Notes: generated by a model from the sequence alone, not told the origin. 64,000 nucleotides of DNA from Arthrobacter crystallopoietes (GCF_017603825.1 NZ_CP072014.1:2294001-2358000), one strand, 5' to 3'. Shown: positions 35,617-45,007, counted from the stretch's first letter. Translations and numbers: made by a program.

Positions 35617-36420
35617 CCCATGCTCCCCACTGTCATGCGAGAACCATAGCGACAGGTGGTTGCCGGCACATGAACTGAATCTGTCTGCATCGACACTGGA
35701 AAAACGTTGAGGACAGTCTGAGAATCCTCGCTGGTATCGTGCTGGCGGTGCGGCGGTGCGGGGAGACCACTTGCAACGTCATCCTCGACATCCAGGTGGT
35801 TGGGTGGATCCGGGACAAGCGGCGCGCCCTTGCCTCTAAGCATCCAGCTTGTTGAGCATGCCCGCAGATTCCAAGATGAATCTTTTCACCAAACCATGGC
35901 GTGTCCCACCCATGGGCGCCTAGGCTGAATAAGTCATCCCAGCGCATGCCACCCTCCCCAAGGCACGGGATGGATGGACCTGGCCAGAGCGGAGCCTCTG
36001 GCCAGGTCCCGCAAAACCGTAGAGTCTGGTCGGGCTGCCCATGCCAAACCACCGGACCTGAATTCATCAAGAGACCTTGCAAATACCTTGGAAAACGGCG
36101 CCGATCCGGCCGAAAGCAACGTTTATCCCTAGCGCCCGCACTAACCCCTCGCCTAGGCTAGCCGTACTTGACAGCCACCACCGCCTCCGTTGCCGGCGGC
36201 TGTCAGGGCACGAAGGCAGCGGAGCGGGTTCTCAATGGCGAGGACCCTGGGGGGGAAGCAGTTTTCTTTATGAGGGACTGCGCGTGCGGCAGCCCGTTGG
36301 GGAGCGGGCTGCCGCAGCGTCCGCATGGGCGCTCACGGCAATAACGGACCAGGGGAGACGGTCCGACACTCGCACCTGCACTGGCACCCGACGTGTGCCG
36401 GCCTTTTTTGGGGGAACAAG
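35617..36420. other. Long non-coding stretch before the LAXTG wall-protein gene, with hairpins
   Basis: About 800 bases without a convincing gene. GGACCTGGCCAGAG (35976-35989) pairs perfectly with 35996-36009. TGACAGCC/GGCTGTCA flank 36169-36205. TGCGGCAGCCCG (36285-36296) pairs perfectly with 36305-36316, about 105 bp before the wall-protein start. None has a U-run, so attenuation or RNA structure is possible. The ribosome site GGGGGAA is at 36410-36416. Confidence 0.5.
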
Positions 36421-38772
36421 ATGACAGACAAGCCAGCGCAGTCAGCGGCGTCCAATCCGAAACCGCCCAAGGAAGCGCGCCCGAAGAGGCGCGACGCCGT
36501 GAGGCGGCTGCGCGGAGGACTTGCCGCGGTGGCCGCCGGCACGCTCATGTCAGCCGGCCTGGCCCTGCCTGTTCTAGCGGACGACGGCGGAGCAGAGTTA
36601 CCGGGATCAGCCACCGAGATCGCGGGGCTGGCCGAGGCGGCCCCTGCCGAAGCCACACTGGCCGGAACGGAAGACCCCGCGGAGGGAACAGACGAGCCGG
36701 CTGAAGCTGAAGCCGCGGAGGCCCCCGAACCTGTTGAACCGGCAGCCGAACAGCCCGTTGAGCCGGCGCCCGCCCCCGGCCAGGAACCCGCCCCGGCCCC
36801 GGTCGCCCAGGCTGCCGCGCCGGCCAACCAGCCCGCCGCACCTCTGGCCGCGATTGCAGGGAGCGACGACGAGGCCGGGCACGAAGACGAAGTGCCCGAG
36901 GTCGAGGAAGAGACCGAGGAAGCAGAGGTCGAGGACGAAGAAGCCGAGACTGAGCACGAAGAAGAAGGTGAAGACGAAGAAGAAGCCGAGCACGAAGAGG
37001 GCGAACACGAGGACGAAGCCAGCCCGATCGTCGCCACCAAGAGGGCCAATTCGGTGGAGGCCCTCGGCGACGAGTCCGAAGGTCGCTGGTACATCAGCTA
37101 CACCATCCAGGTAGTCAACCAGCCCAACGGCGACGGCGACTACAAGGACGAAGAGGAATACACACTCTCGGACACGCTCTCGTTCGGCCAAGGCATCGAG
37201 GTCGAGAGGGCTACCTGGAGCAAGGGCAACAAGGAAAACCAGTTCCAGGGCAACACGGCCGAACTCGTCAGCAAGGACGACGACGTCGAACTGGGCGAAG
37301 GCAAGAGCCACTTCTACCACGTGTACGCCACGGTCAAGGTCGCAGACGACACCCCCGAATACGAACTGACCTGTAAGGACGGCTATTCCGGCGGCCTGCT
37401 GAACAAGATATATGTGGACGGCAACTACGCCGATTCTGCCTGTGCCGACATCCCGCACGCACCCAAGTACCGCGCCAGCCTCGAAGTGGACAAGCAGTGG
37501 GTCATCGACGGGGAGTACTTCAATCACGGCAAGCAGCCCGACGGCTTCGACGCCTGGCTCAAGCTCGGCCCGGACAGCGAGGAAGTCGCGGACGCAGAAT
37601 GGGGTACGCAGTCCACGGACTTCTACAAGGGCGACTACGTCTACCTCAAAGAGGAAGTCACTGTCCCTGAGGGCTGCTGGGTGGAGGACCGGCAGGGCCT
37701 CGGCGAGCGGCAGCTCGAGCACGAGGACACCGCCTTCACCGTGGTAAATCATGTTGAGTGTGAACAAAACCTGACCCTGGCCAAGGACATCGACCCCGAG
37801 GACTACTGGGATTACGCGGAGAAGTGGACGCTGACCGCTACCGCAGAGGGCGACGATGAGCCCACGCTTGAGGGCACTTCCTTGGCGAGCGGCAGCGTGG
37901 ATCCGGACGTCACCTACACCCTCGCCGAGAAAGCGGACTTCGAAGGCCAGGACGAGTTCACCGCCGGCGACTGGGTCTGCGAACTGGTCTACGGCGAAGG
38001 CAAGATCCACCAAGACGGCGACAAGATCACGCCGACGTACGGCCAGGACATCCGCTGTGTTATCGAGAACTCGCTCGACCCCGAGGGGCTGTACGTCGAC
38101 AAAACCGCCTACGAGGCGATCGACGTCGGTGCCGGCATCTGGGAAATCGAATACGAAGTCAGCGTGACCAACAACTCCAAGATCGCCTGGCGCGACTACG
38201 ACCTGACCGACACGCTGAAGTTCGGCGATGGCATCAGGGTCACCAACGCTGAATGGATTCGGGATAACGACGGCGAGGAAGGGGTTTGGGAGGATCCCGA
38301 GGGGGACACTACAACCACCTTGGCAGACGCCCGCGGCATTGAACCGGACTCCACCGACCTCTATATCGTCTGGGCGCGCGTCGTCGTTGATTCCGACGCC
38401 TCCGAGGACCAGCTGGACTGCCGGCTGGAGGAAGACGAAGGAACGGGCCTGTTGAACGAGGTCCTGCTCAACGGCAAGTACTCCGCCGAAGCCTGTGCCG
38501 AGGTCGAGGCCCCGGACGAGGAGACTCCGGCCAAGCCGAACCCGGAAACGGAAGAACCGCCGGCCAATCCCGAGGAACCGCCGATGGTACCGGAAGAACC
38601 GCCTGCACCGGGTGCAGCGGCTCCTAATCCGGAACCGGCACCAGTGTTCTACCCGCAGGCAGGTGGCCTTGCCATGACCGGCACGGAATCCATGGGACTG
38701 ATTTCGGCGGCGCTGCTGCTGATGACAGCAGGAACCGCGGCCACAGTCCTCTCGCGCCGTAAGAAGGGCTGA
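36421..38772 (+). CDS. LAXTG-anchored acidic cell-wall surface protein (adhesin-like)
   Basis: 783 residues from ATG 36421. A long basic signal peptide (h-region about 33-52, cleavage near VLA|DDGG) is followed by a Pro/Ala/Glu-rich stretch, then a highly acidic Glu/Asp run (about 149-200). Two DUF11/SpaA-like beta repeats are seen: about 204-354 (SYTIQVVNQPNGDGDY..LSDTLSFGQGIEV) and about 557-694 (EYEVSVTNNSKIAWRDYDLT..LKFGDGIRV), with a Cys-containing middle (CWVEDRQG, VECEQNLTLAKD). The C-terminus has LAMTG at 750-754, a hydrophobic helix and RRKKG: a sortase-E-type LAXTG sorting signal. No sortase gene is in the window. Confidence 0.85.
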   Translation: MTDKPAQSAASNPKPPKEARPKRRDAVRRLRGGLAAVAAGTLMSAGLALPVLADDGGAELPGSATEIAGLAEAAPAEATLAGTEDPAEGTDEPAEAEAAEAPEPVEPAAEQPVEPAPAPGQEPAPAPVAQAAAPANQPAAPLAAIAGSDDEAGHEDEVPEVEEETEEAEVEDEEAETEHEEEGEDEEEAEHEEGEHEDEASPIVATKRANSVEALGDESEGRWYISYTIQVVNQPNGDGDYKDEEEYTLSDTLSFGQGIEVERATWSKGNKENQFQGNTAELVSKDDDVELGEGKSHFYHVYATVKVADDTPEYELTCKDGYSGGLLNKIYVDGNYADSACADIPHAPKYRASLEVDKQWVIDGEYFNHGKQPDGFDAWLKLGPDSEEVADAEWGTQSTDFYKGDYVYLKEEVTVPEGCWVEDRQGLGERQLEHEDTAFTVVNHVECEQNLTLAKDIDPEDYWDYAEKWTLTATAEGDDEPTLEGTSLASGSVDPDVTYTLAEKADFEGQDEFTAGDWVCELVYGEGKIHQDGDKITPTYGQDIRCVIENSLDPEGLYVDKTAYEAIDVGAGIWEIEYEVSVTNNSKIAWRDYDLTDTLKFGDGIRVTNAEWIRDNDGEEGVWEDPEGDTTTTLADARGIEPDSTDLYIVWARVVVDSDASEDQLDCRLEEDEGTGLLNEVLLNGKYSAEACAEVEAPDEETPAKPNPETEEPPANPEEPPMVPEEPPAPGAAAPNPEPAPVFYPQAGGLAMTGTESMGLISAALLLMTAGTAATVLSRRKKG

Positions 38773-38807
38773 GTTGCCAGGCCCAATCATTGGGGGCCAT
38801 ATAACGT

Positions 38808-38844
38808 GAGGCCGTTGCCAGCGGTTGATGCCGGCAACGGCCTC
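38808..38844 (+). terminator. Terminator after the wall-protein gene
   Basis: GAGGCCGTTGCC / GGCAACGGCCTC, 12-bp perfect stem, 13-base loop, followed by AAATATG. It lies 35 bases past the stop. Confidence 0.75.
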
Positions 38845-38910
38845 AAATATGCCGGTGAAGGAGCGGTTTCGGAACCGGCCGTACGCTGCCGCAAGCTCTA
38901 GGATGAGCCT

Positions 38911-39402
38911 ATGACGGTACCGGACGCAGTGATTGTCCAGCAGTCGGAATGGTGGAACGTCCTTGAGGCCTTGGGGCCGCTGGCCACGTTGCTGGCGGCC
39001 GCCGTCGCGGGTTTCATTGCATGGCAGGCCCTGAAGGAGCGGGCGCTGGCGGACCGTCGTGCCGAGTGGTGGTCGCGTGCGCAATGGGCGCTGGACGCTT
39101 CCTTGTCGGCTGACATGGAGCGCAAGGCCACGGGACTGGGTGTGCTGGCACTGCTCGCAAAGAGCCATTTGGCCACAGATGAAGAGATCGAAATCCTGGC
39201 CACTGCAGCCATCAGGCCGCTGCAGGAAGCAGCGCTGCCCGCGGCACTGCCGCAGCGGGCTAGCGAAGACCATTGCGTCAAGACCAACGCCGCCCGGCTG
39301 TGCGTGACCACTGATAGGCGACTGGGCAGGGCGACGCCGCAATGGGTTTCAGACTTGGCCGCTTCCGGGTTTCCGCAGCCGGGTGCCGGTTCCGGGAAAT
39401 AG
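38911..39402 (+). CDS. Hypothetical protein with one N-terminal membrane helix
   Basis: 163 residues; ATG 38911. WNVLEALGPLATLLAAAVAGFIAW near residues 15-38 is a single membrane segment, followed by a charged helix ALKERALADRRAEWWSRAQ with a basic cytoplasmic side, and a helical domain GLGVLALLAKSHLATDEEIE. The C-terminus is short and Gly/Pro-rich. No known domain recognised. Possibly a membrane-anchored regulatory or scaffold protein. It converges with the acetyltransferase gene. Confidence 0.65.
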   Translation: MTVPDAVIVQQSEWWNVLEALGPLATLLAAAVAGFIAWQALKERALADRRAEWWSRAQWALDASLSADMERKATGLGVLALLAKSHLATDEEIEILATAAIRPLQEAALPAALPQRASEDHCVKTNAARLCVTTDRRLGRATPQWVSDLAASGFPQPGAGSGK

Positions 39403-39426
39403 GAACGCGCACCCGGCAATAAGGAC

Positions 39427-39780
39427 TCAGGCGGCGGCGGTCGCCAGTTCCTTCGATTCCTTCGGTGCGGGAACCGCGGTCAGGTGAAGGCGCCTGACTT
39501 CGTTGGCCGGAACCAGCTTCAGATACACGGGGTGCGCGGAAATGATTTTGCGTACCTCTTGGCAGAACGGGCGCACGGCCAACCGCCTCTTGTGCGCATC
39601 GGCGAGGGCGTCGCGGATCAGGCGCTCGGCAAGACCTTCTACCTCGCAACTGGCGCTCACGGTGGTCCAGAGAAGCCACATCTCGCCGTCCTGGATCTGG
39701 TAGTGCAGTGACGCGGCCACCGCTCCGTCCACATAGGCGTCGTATTGGGAAGCACCGTAGTTGTTGGTGATTACCTGCAT
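39427..39780 (-). CDS. GNAT-fold N-acetyltransferase (YjdJ-like)
   Basis: 117 residues from ATG 39780 (GGAGAGA). The YjdJ/acetyltransferase-like small GNAT pattern is present: LHYQIQDGEMWLLWTTVSAS, GLAERLIRDALADAHKRRL and VRPFCQEVRKIISAHPVYL. The typical active-site features of the family (C in VRPFCQEV, last helix HPVYLKLV) are present. It would acetylate an unknown amine with acetyl-CoA. Confidence 0.78.
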   Translation of the reverse strand: MQVITNNYGASQYDAYVDGAVAASLHYQIQDGEMWLLWTTVSASCEVEGLAERLIRDALADAHKRRLAVRPFCQEVRKIISAHPVYLKLVPANEVRRLHLTAVPAPKESKELATAAA

Positions 39781-39943
39781 GCCATCTCTCCTCTGTTCAA
39801 GAATTGATCCTGCTACAGGTTGAAGCCAAGCATGCTTACTATCCCTCATGCAACACAGAGAGCTGGTTTCCGGTCTTTCGAGGTCAAAATGATGTTCAAA
39901 CTATGTGCCCAGACACCGAAGGTGATAAAGACGTACCCGAAAT

Positions 39944-41209
39944 TCAGCCTGCGTGGTCATCTTCCACGCCGCACCACTCCGCAATGAACAGGGCGATGGC
40001 CTTGGTGATCCGTCGGACGGACTCGATCTCCACACGCTCGTCGAACCCATGGATCGCCTCCGATACCGGACCGTAGACCAGGGTAGGAGTGTTGCCGTAC
40101 AACGTGAATACGCGCCCGTCCAGGTACCCTGGCGTGGTGAAACTCTGCAGCTCCTCGCCGAAAGCCTCCCGGTGGGCGCCGGCCAGCACGGCTTCGGCGT
40201 CGGAGCCTTCCTCCAGTACGTAGCCCTCGGAGTAAAAGCCGGTCTTCGTGGCCGTCAGCGGCAGTCCCGTGGAGTCAAGGCAATCCTGCAGTTCCTGCCA
40301 GGCCTGGTCCGCCGTCGTACCCGGGTAGATGGCCACGCGCACGTCGATCTCGCACCAGGCCGGAACGCTCGAGGGCCAGTCGCCGCCGACGATTTTGCCG
40401 AAGTTGAAGTTGACCGGGTGCTCGAGGTCCTCGAAGTAGCGGTGCGAGCTGCGCTGCTTGTTCCACTTCTCCTCCAGCTTCCGCAGGCTGGCCATCACTG
40501 TGTAGGCCGAGTCGATCGCGTTGAAGCCGGTGGACATTTCACGCGGATGGGTGGGCTCGCCGGCCACCCGCACCTTGAACCAGAGCACACCGACGTTGGC
40601 CCTGACCAGCATGTTCTCTTCCGGTTCGGGAATGAGAACGGCATCGGCGGTGTAGCCGCGCAGCAGGGCGGCCAGCGAACCGTTGCCGGTGCACTCTTCC
40701 TCCACTACCGACTGGACAATGATCTCGGCGGTGGGTGCCAGCCCGGCGGCGCGGACGGCGTCGAGCGCGAAGAGGTTGGCCACGAGCCCGGCCTTCATGT
40801 CGCCGGCGCCGCGTCCGTACAGCCAGCCGTCTTTCATCTCGGCGTGCCAGGGGGAGCGGGACCAGGTGTCCTCGGGCCCGGTGGGCACCACGTCCACGTG
40901 CCCGTTGAGGATCAGCGAGCGCCCCGCCGTCGTCCGCGGTTTGTATGTGCCGACCACGTTGACGCTGTTTTCATAGGACACAGTGGACGGGCCGTAGCCG
41001 ACGTGATTGCGCAGTTCCTCCGAGTCGATTTCCCAGCGGTCCATCTCCAGGCCGCGGGACTCCATCGCCCGGTAGAGCAGGTCCTGCGCGTCCGCCTCGT
41101 CCGCGCGCAGCGAGGGTTCGGCGATCAGTTCGGCGGTGAACGCGAGCTGCTCGTCGAAGGCGGTGTCGACGGCGGCCAGGATGCGTTGTCTGATGTCCGG
41201 ATCCGGCAT
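39944..41209 (-). CDS. M20-family metallopeptidase (ArgE/DapE-like deacylase)
   Basis: 421 residues from ATG 41209 (AAGGAG). Zinc-site motifs are clear: NGHVDVVPTGPED (first His and Asp), GRGAGDMKAGLVANLF (bridging Asp), SVVEEECTGNGS (general-base Glu and ligand Glu), and SEAIHGFDERV (C-terminal His). The dimerisation domain is in the middle. Such enzymes remove N-acyl groups from amino acids or cleave dipeptides. It is the last gene of the MHS transporter-RidA-RraA-M20 operon, which suggests an N-acylated substrate. Confidence 0.88.
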   Translation of the reverse strand: MPDPDIRQRILAAVDTAFDEQLAFTAELIAEPSLRADEADAQDLLYRAMESRGLEMDRWEIDSEELRNHVGYGPSTVSYENSVNVVGTYKPRTTAGRSLILNGHVDVVPTGPEDTWSRSPWHAEMKDGWLYGRGAGDMKAGLVANLFALDAVRAAGLAPTAEIIVQSVVEEECTGNGSLAALLRGYTADAVLIPEPEENMLVRANVGVLWFKVRVAGEPTHPREMSTGFNAIDSAYTVMASLRKLEEKWNKQRSSHRYFEDLEHPVNFNFGKIVGGDWPSSVPAWCEIDVRVAIYPGTTADQAWQELQDCLDSTGLPLTATKTGFYSEGYVLEEGSDAEAVLAGAHREAFGEELQSFTTPGYLDGRVFTLYGNTPTLVYGPVSEAIHGFDERVEIESVRRITKAIALFIAEWCGVEDDHAG

Positions 41210-41243
41210 GGTTGCTCCTTCAGTCGAGGCTGGCGCGGGCGCG

Positions 41244-41942
41244 TTACTGGCCAAGGTACAGGATCCCTTCGAGCGGCTCACCGGCAGCAATCCGGCTGAG
41301 GATATTCGGTTCGGCGGCATCGGATTCAACGGCTTGAAGAACGACGGCGGCGGCCACCTCGGGTGCCAGCACCACCACTCCGTTGTCGTCGCCGAGGACA
41401 ATGTCGCCCGGCCGTACAGTGACACCGCCGACGCTTACGGGGACGTCGAACTGCGCACGGCCGGATGCGTGGCGTTTGGTGGTGAGGCAGGTGGTGCCGC
41501 GGGCAAACACAGGCAGCGCCCCGCCGTCGTTCGCTTCGTTGAGTTCCACCACGTCGGTCACCGGGCCGTCCACCAGGATGCCGGCCGCGCCACGGTCACG
41601 GGCGGCAGCACCGGTGACCGCGCCGACCGGAGCGTGCTGCCGGTCGCCGTCCATGTCCAGCACCAGCACCTCGCCCGGGTGGAGGCGCAGCAGCGCGTGG
41701 TTGACCGCCACCGCATCGGCGTCGGGAATCCGGGCCGTGGTAGCAATGCCCACCATCCGGGCGCCGGGCACGATCGCGTGGATCTCCGAGGAGCAGAACC
41801 CCTCTTCGAGGAAGTGGCCCAGGGTGGGGAAGCTGACGCTGCGCAGCTGGTCCAGCAGTTCGGCCAGCTCCGGCAACTCCGGCAGCTCGGCCGGCTGGCC
41901 CGGGGTGGCGGTGGCCAGGGTTCCGGTGGCGGACATTTCCAT
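41244..41942 (-). CDS. RraA-family protein (HMG aldolase / oxaloacetate decarboxylase-like)
   Basis: 232 residues. The RraA/4-hydroxy-4-methyl-2-oxoglutarate aldolase fold is suggested by IVPGARMVGIATTARI, GEVLVLDMDGDRQHAPVGAV, AAARDRGAAGILVDGPVTDV and VRPGDIVLGDDNGVVVLAPE; the metal-binding DxxG region is present (GAVTGAAARDRGAAGILVDG). Family members cleave 2-oxo-acids with loss of pyruvate, or decarboxylate oxaloacetate. ATG 41942 starts 3 bases after the RidA stop, with GGAGGAG within the end of ridA. Two opposing AACGACGGCGG words lie inside. Confidence 0.86.
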   Translation of the reverse strand: MEMSATGTLATATPGQPAELPELPELAELLDQLRSVSFPTLGHFLEEGFCSSEIHAIVPGARMVGIATTARIPDADAVAVNHALLRLHPGEVLVLDMDGDRQHAPVGAVTGAAARDRGAAGILVDGPVTDVVELNEANDGGALPVFARGTTCLTTKRHASGRAQFDVPVSVGGVTVRPGDIVLGDDNGVVVLAPEVAAAVVLQAVESDAAEPNILSRIAAGEPLEGILYLGQ

Positions 41943-41945
41943 GGG

Positions 41946-42338
41946 TTACTTCTCCTCCTGTGCGGGCACTACCGCCACGCATTCGATCTCCAGGCTTACG
42001 CCCCACAAGCTGACGCACACCGAGGTGCGGGCCGGCTTGTGGGGGCCGAAGAATTCCTCGTAGACCGCGTTGTATTCGGCCAGTTGGTCCGGTTCGGTCA
42101 GGTACGTGTTTACTTTGACCACGTGTTCCAGGCCGGAGCCGGCTTCGATGAGCGCGGCTTCCAGGTTCCGGATGGTCTGGCGGACCTGCTCGGCGAACGT
42201 GTCCGGCTGGTCTTCCAAACTGGACTTGGCGGGTACCTGGCCCGCGGTGAAGACAAAGCCGTTGGCGACGACCGCCTGTGAGTACGGGCCCACCGGCTCG
42301 ATCGAGCCGGTGGCCGCGTGGATGCGCCGGATGGTCAC
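41946..42338 (-). CDS. RidA-family imine deaminase-like protein
   Basis: 130 residues. It shows the RidA/YjgF pattern GPYSQAVVANGFVFTAGQVP, LEAALIEAGSGLEHVVKVNTYL and FGPHKPARTSVCVSLWG, including the PARTS motif with the catalytic Arg, and a C-terminal EIECVAV. RidA hydrolyses reactive enamine/imine intermediates released by PLP or FAD enzymes. GTG 42338 overlaps the MFS stop by 4 bases (GTGA). In this operon it probably clears an imine formed in amino-acid breakdown. Confidence 0.9.
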   Translation of the reverse strand: MTIRRIHAATGSIEPVGPYSQAVVANGFVFTAGQVPAKSSLEDQPDTFAEQVRQTIRNLEAALIEAGSGLEHVVKVNTYLTEPDQLAEYNAVYEEFFGPHKPARTSVCVSLWGVSLEIECVAVVPAQEEK

Positions 42339-43756
42339 CGGGCAACCTCTGCACTCTCGGAACCGTCGCCACGGACCGGGCCGCCGTAGACGGCACCGCT
42401 GGCCGGGCCGCCCGCGCTATCGCTGGACGGGGCTGCCTCCACCGCGTCGATGTTGCCGTACCGGGTTTCGGTCAGCAGGTACAGCGCGATCAGGGACAGC
42501 GCGGCGGCGCCCATCACGTACCAGGCGATCGAGGAGCTCTGCCCGGTGGCGGCGAGCAGGGCCACCGTGATGGCCGGGGTGGCGGCCGAGCCCAGCAGGC
42601 CGGAGAGCATGTAGGACACGGACAGGCCGGAGTAACGCACCTTGGAGCCGAACAGCTCGGCCAGGAAGGTGGCGATCGGGCCATAGTTGGCGGAGAACGC
42701 GAGCATCATCAGGCCGTAGCCCACGAACATCAGCGGCACGGATCCGGTGTCCATCAGCCAGAACATCGGGAAGGCCAGCAGCGCCTCGGCGGCCACACCG
42801 GCGAAGATGATCGGCTTGCGGCCCACCCGGTCGGAAAGCCGGCCGAAGAACGGGATGGCGATGAAGGCCAAGACGCAGGCGAACATGACGGCCCAGAGCA
42901 TCGTGTCGCTGGAGTGTCCCAGTTCGGTGGTGCCGTAGTTGACTCCGGAGGCGACCAGCAGGGTGAACGTGCTGCCGGTGGACAGGGTGGCGACGCCGCC
43001 GAGGATGACCTGCTTCCAGTACTTGCGCATCAGGTCGGCAAACGGGATCTTCGCCTTGGCGCCGGTTTCGCGGACCTTCTGGAAAGACGGGGTCTCTTCG
43101 ATGTTAAGCCGGATGTAGATGCCCACGCCCACCAGGATGGCGGAGAGCAGGAACGGTACGCGCCAGCCCCAGCTGAGCAGGTCGGCCTCGGACAGGTTGG
43201 CGGCCACCAGCAGGAAGGCCACGTTGGCAATCAGGGTACCCACGGGCACACCGATCTGGACCATGGAGCCGTAGAAGCCGCGCTTGTTTTCCGGCGCATG
43301 CTCCACGGTCATGAGGACCGCGCCACCCCATTCGCCGCCGAGGGCAAGGCCCTGGATCAGGCGCAGGGTCAGCAGCAGCAGGGGAGCGGCGATGCCGATG
43401 GTGGCATAGTCCGGTACCAGTCCGATGGCGAAGGTGGCCGCGCCCATCGCGATCAGCGAGATCAGCAGCATGGACTTGCGGCCCACCCGGTCACCGAAGT
43501 GGCCGAAGAGGATGGCGCCGACCATGCGGGCGAGGTAGGCGGACGCGAAGGTGAGGAAGGAGAGGATGGTGCCGATGGCGCCGTCGAGCTCGGGGAAGAA
43601 GATCCGGTTGAACACCAGCGCGGACGCCGTTCCGAAGAGGAAGAGGTCGTACCATTCGACGGTGGTACCGATGACACTGGCAGTGGAAATTTTGCGCATC
43701 TTTGCGCGATCGAGTCGTGCACTTGTCGAAGCGCTTCGCGTCGTTGCAGAAGACAT
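42335..43756 (-). CDS. MFS transporter, metabolite:H+ symporter (MHS) family
   Basis: 473 residues from ATG 43756 (GGAG 8 bases before). Twelve membrane helices. The MHS signature is seen in TVEWYDLFLFGTASALVFNR near the N-terminus and GDRVGRKSMLLISLIAMGAA in loop 2-3; LRLIQGLALGGEWGGAVLM and RVPFLLSAILVGVGIYIRL are typical. MHS proteins import organic acids or amino-acid-like solutes with protons. First gene of the right-to-left operon; it presumably brings in the catabolised compound. Confidence 0.92.
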   Translation of the reverse strand: MSSATTRSASTSARLDRAKMRKISTASVIGTTVEWYDLFLFGTASALVFNRIFFPELDGAIGTILSFLTFASAYLARMVGAILFGHFGDRVGRKSMLLISLIAMGAATFAIGLVPDYATIGIAAPLLLLTLRLIQGLALGGEWGGAVLMTVEHAPENKRGFYGSMVQIGVPVGTLIANVAFLLVAANLSEADLLSWGWRVPFLLSAILVGVGIYIRLNIEETPSFQKVRETGAKAKIPFADLMRKYWKQVILGGVATLSTGSTFTLLVASGVNYGTTELGHSSDTMLWAVMFACVLAFIAIPFFGRLSDRVGRKPIIFAGVAAEALLAFPMFWLMDTGSVPLMFVGYGLMMLAFSANYGPIATFLAELFGSKVRYSGLSVSYMLSGLLGSAATPAITVALLAATGQSSSIAWYVMGAAALSLIALYLLTETRYGNIDAVEAAPSSDSAGGPASGAVYGGPVRGDGSESAEVAR

Positions 43757-43978
43757 TCGTAAGCTCCAATGAGGAAGGGATGAAGGCGTGCAGGGCGGCT
43801 CTGATGTTCGCCCTGCGGTGCGGAACAAACTGGTTGTGCAACCACTATCCCTGCGGCGTGGCGTGCGTCACAAGAAAGATCCACACACGATTAGCGGCCG
43901 CACATTAGGCACATGCACACCGGCTCCAGCCTTGCCCTTCCCTTCCTGCCGACTACTTCCTTTCAGCCAACGACGACG

Positions 43979-44005
43979 GCGCGCCGCCCACTTTGGGCGG
44001 CGCGC
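43979..44005. terminator. GC-rich hairpin after the methyltransferase gene
   Basis: GCGCGCCGCCCA / TGGGCGGCGCGC, 12-bp perfect stem, CTT loop, 37 bases beyond the methyltransferase stop (minus strand). No U-run, but the position fits a terminator. Confidence 0.6.
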
Positions 44006-44041
44006 TCACCTTCCACAGGGATCACGTTTGTTGGCTCCCGT

Positions 44042-44857
44042 TCACTTCTTGACAGCCGTGAACAGCAGGTACTCCCATTCCATCCTGCCGTTGCCAAGGT
44101 TGGCGCGGGCCAGTCCGGCGAGCTCGTCATCCAGCGCCCGCACCCGCTCCGGGCTGTCGGCGATGTTGCGGTACGCGGTGATGGTGGGGCCGTAGCAGGT
44201 CTTGAAGAATTCGCGGAACTCTTCCGGAGTGGCGAACCGGTCGACCATCAGCTTCTCCCGTTTCGCAACGACGTCTGTCACCCGGTCGCCCAGCAGTTCC
44301 CGCACATGCTCCTCGTTACCCCACAGCGGCGGCGGCTGTGCGCCCGGAGGGGGCGGCGGAGCGTACGGCTTCATGGTCTTGAACATTTGGCCGATGAAGC
44401 CCTCGGGCGTCCAGTTGATCAGCCCGATTCTGCCTCCGGGCCGGAGCACGCGGACGAGTTCGTCGGCGCTGGCCTGATGGTTGGGAGTGAACATGATCCC
44501 CACGCAGGAGATCGCGACGTCGAAGGAACCGTCGTCGAACGGCAGGTTCTCGGCGTCGGCCTCCCGCCATTCCAAGGTCAGGCCGTCACCTTCCGCTTGC
44601 CGGCGGCCGGCGTCCAGCAGCACAGGTGTCAGGTCGGATGCCGTAACGCGGGCGCCGATCCGGGCTGCAGGAAGGGCAGCGTTGCCCGAGCCTGCGGCGA
44701 TGTCCAGCACCCGCTCGCCAGGGCGAATAGCGCTCGCCACGACGAGTTCCGGGCCCAGCGCCGGTACGACTTCCGTGGCGACCGTGGGATAGTCGCCCAG
44801 CGCCCACATCGCACGGTGCTTTGCTTTGATTCCGTTGACAACATCTTGATCGCTCAT
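44042..44857 (-). CDS. Class I SAM-dependent methyltransferase
   Basis: 271 residues; ATG 44857 with AAGGGC. Motif I VLDIAAGSGNAALPAARIG, acidic loop VTASDLTPVLLDAGRR, WREADAENLPFDDGSFDVAI at motifs II-III, and LRPGGRIGLINWTPEGFIG at post-motif III: typical Methyltransf_25/11 architecture. The tail is ELAGLARANLGNGRMEWEYL. Substrate unknown. It sits between the catabolic operon and the PucR gene but is separated by a hairpin, so it may be unrelated. Confidence 0.85.
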   Translation of the reverse strand: MSDQDVVNGIKAKHRAMWALGDYPTVATEVVPALGPELVVASAIRPGERVLDIAAGSGNAALPAARIGARVTASDLTPVLLDAGRRQAEGDGLTLEWREADAENLPFDDGSFDVAISCVGIMFTPNHQASADELVRVLRPGGRIGLINWTPEGFIGQMFKTMKPYAPPPPPGAQPPPLWGNEEHVRELLGDRVTDVVAKREKLMVDRFATPEEFREFFKTCYGPTITAYRNIADSPERVRALDDELAGLARANLGNGRMEWEYLLFTAVKK

Positions 44858-45007
44858 GTCGTGCCCTTAGAAATTAGTAGCTCTTGATGTCCCCTTGTAG
44901 GTGGTTCTTCAAGGATCGATCCACACGCAGTCTGCGTCCAGTGCCAGATCCGATCCGTCGCTTTCAAGCTTGTACTGGTGACAATGGCACTTTCCTTACC
45001 TGCTCGA

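Noticed and set aside
35633-36082. 149-codon open frame on the - strand
   Set aside because: Mixed rare codons, no motif, no ribosome site; region better explained as non-coding with hairpins.
36607-39342. 911-codon open frame on the - strand
   Set aside because: Antisense of the wall-protein gene and the next gene; acidic repeats on the + strand create it.
42278-43762. 494-codon open frame on the + strand
   Set aside because: Antisense of the MHS transporter; His/Gln/Gly-rich shadow.
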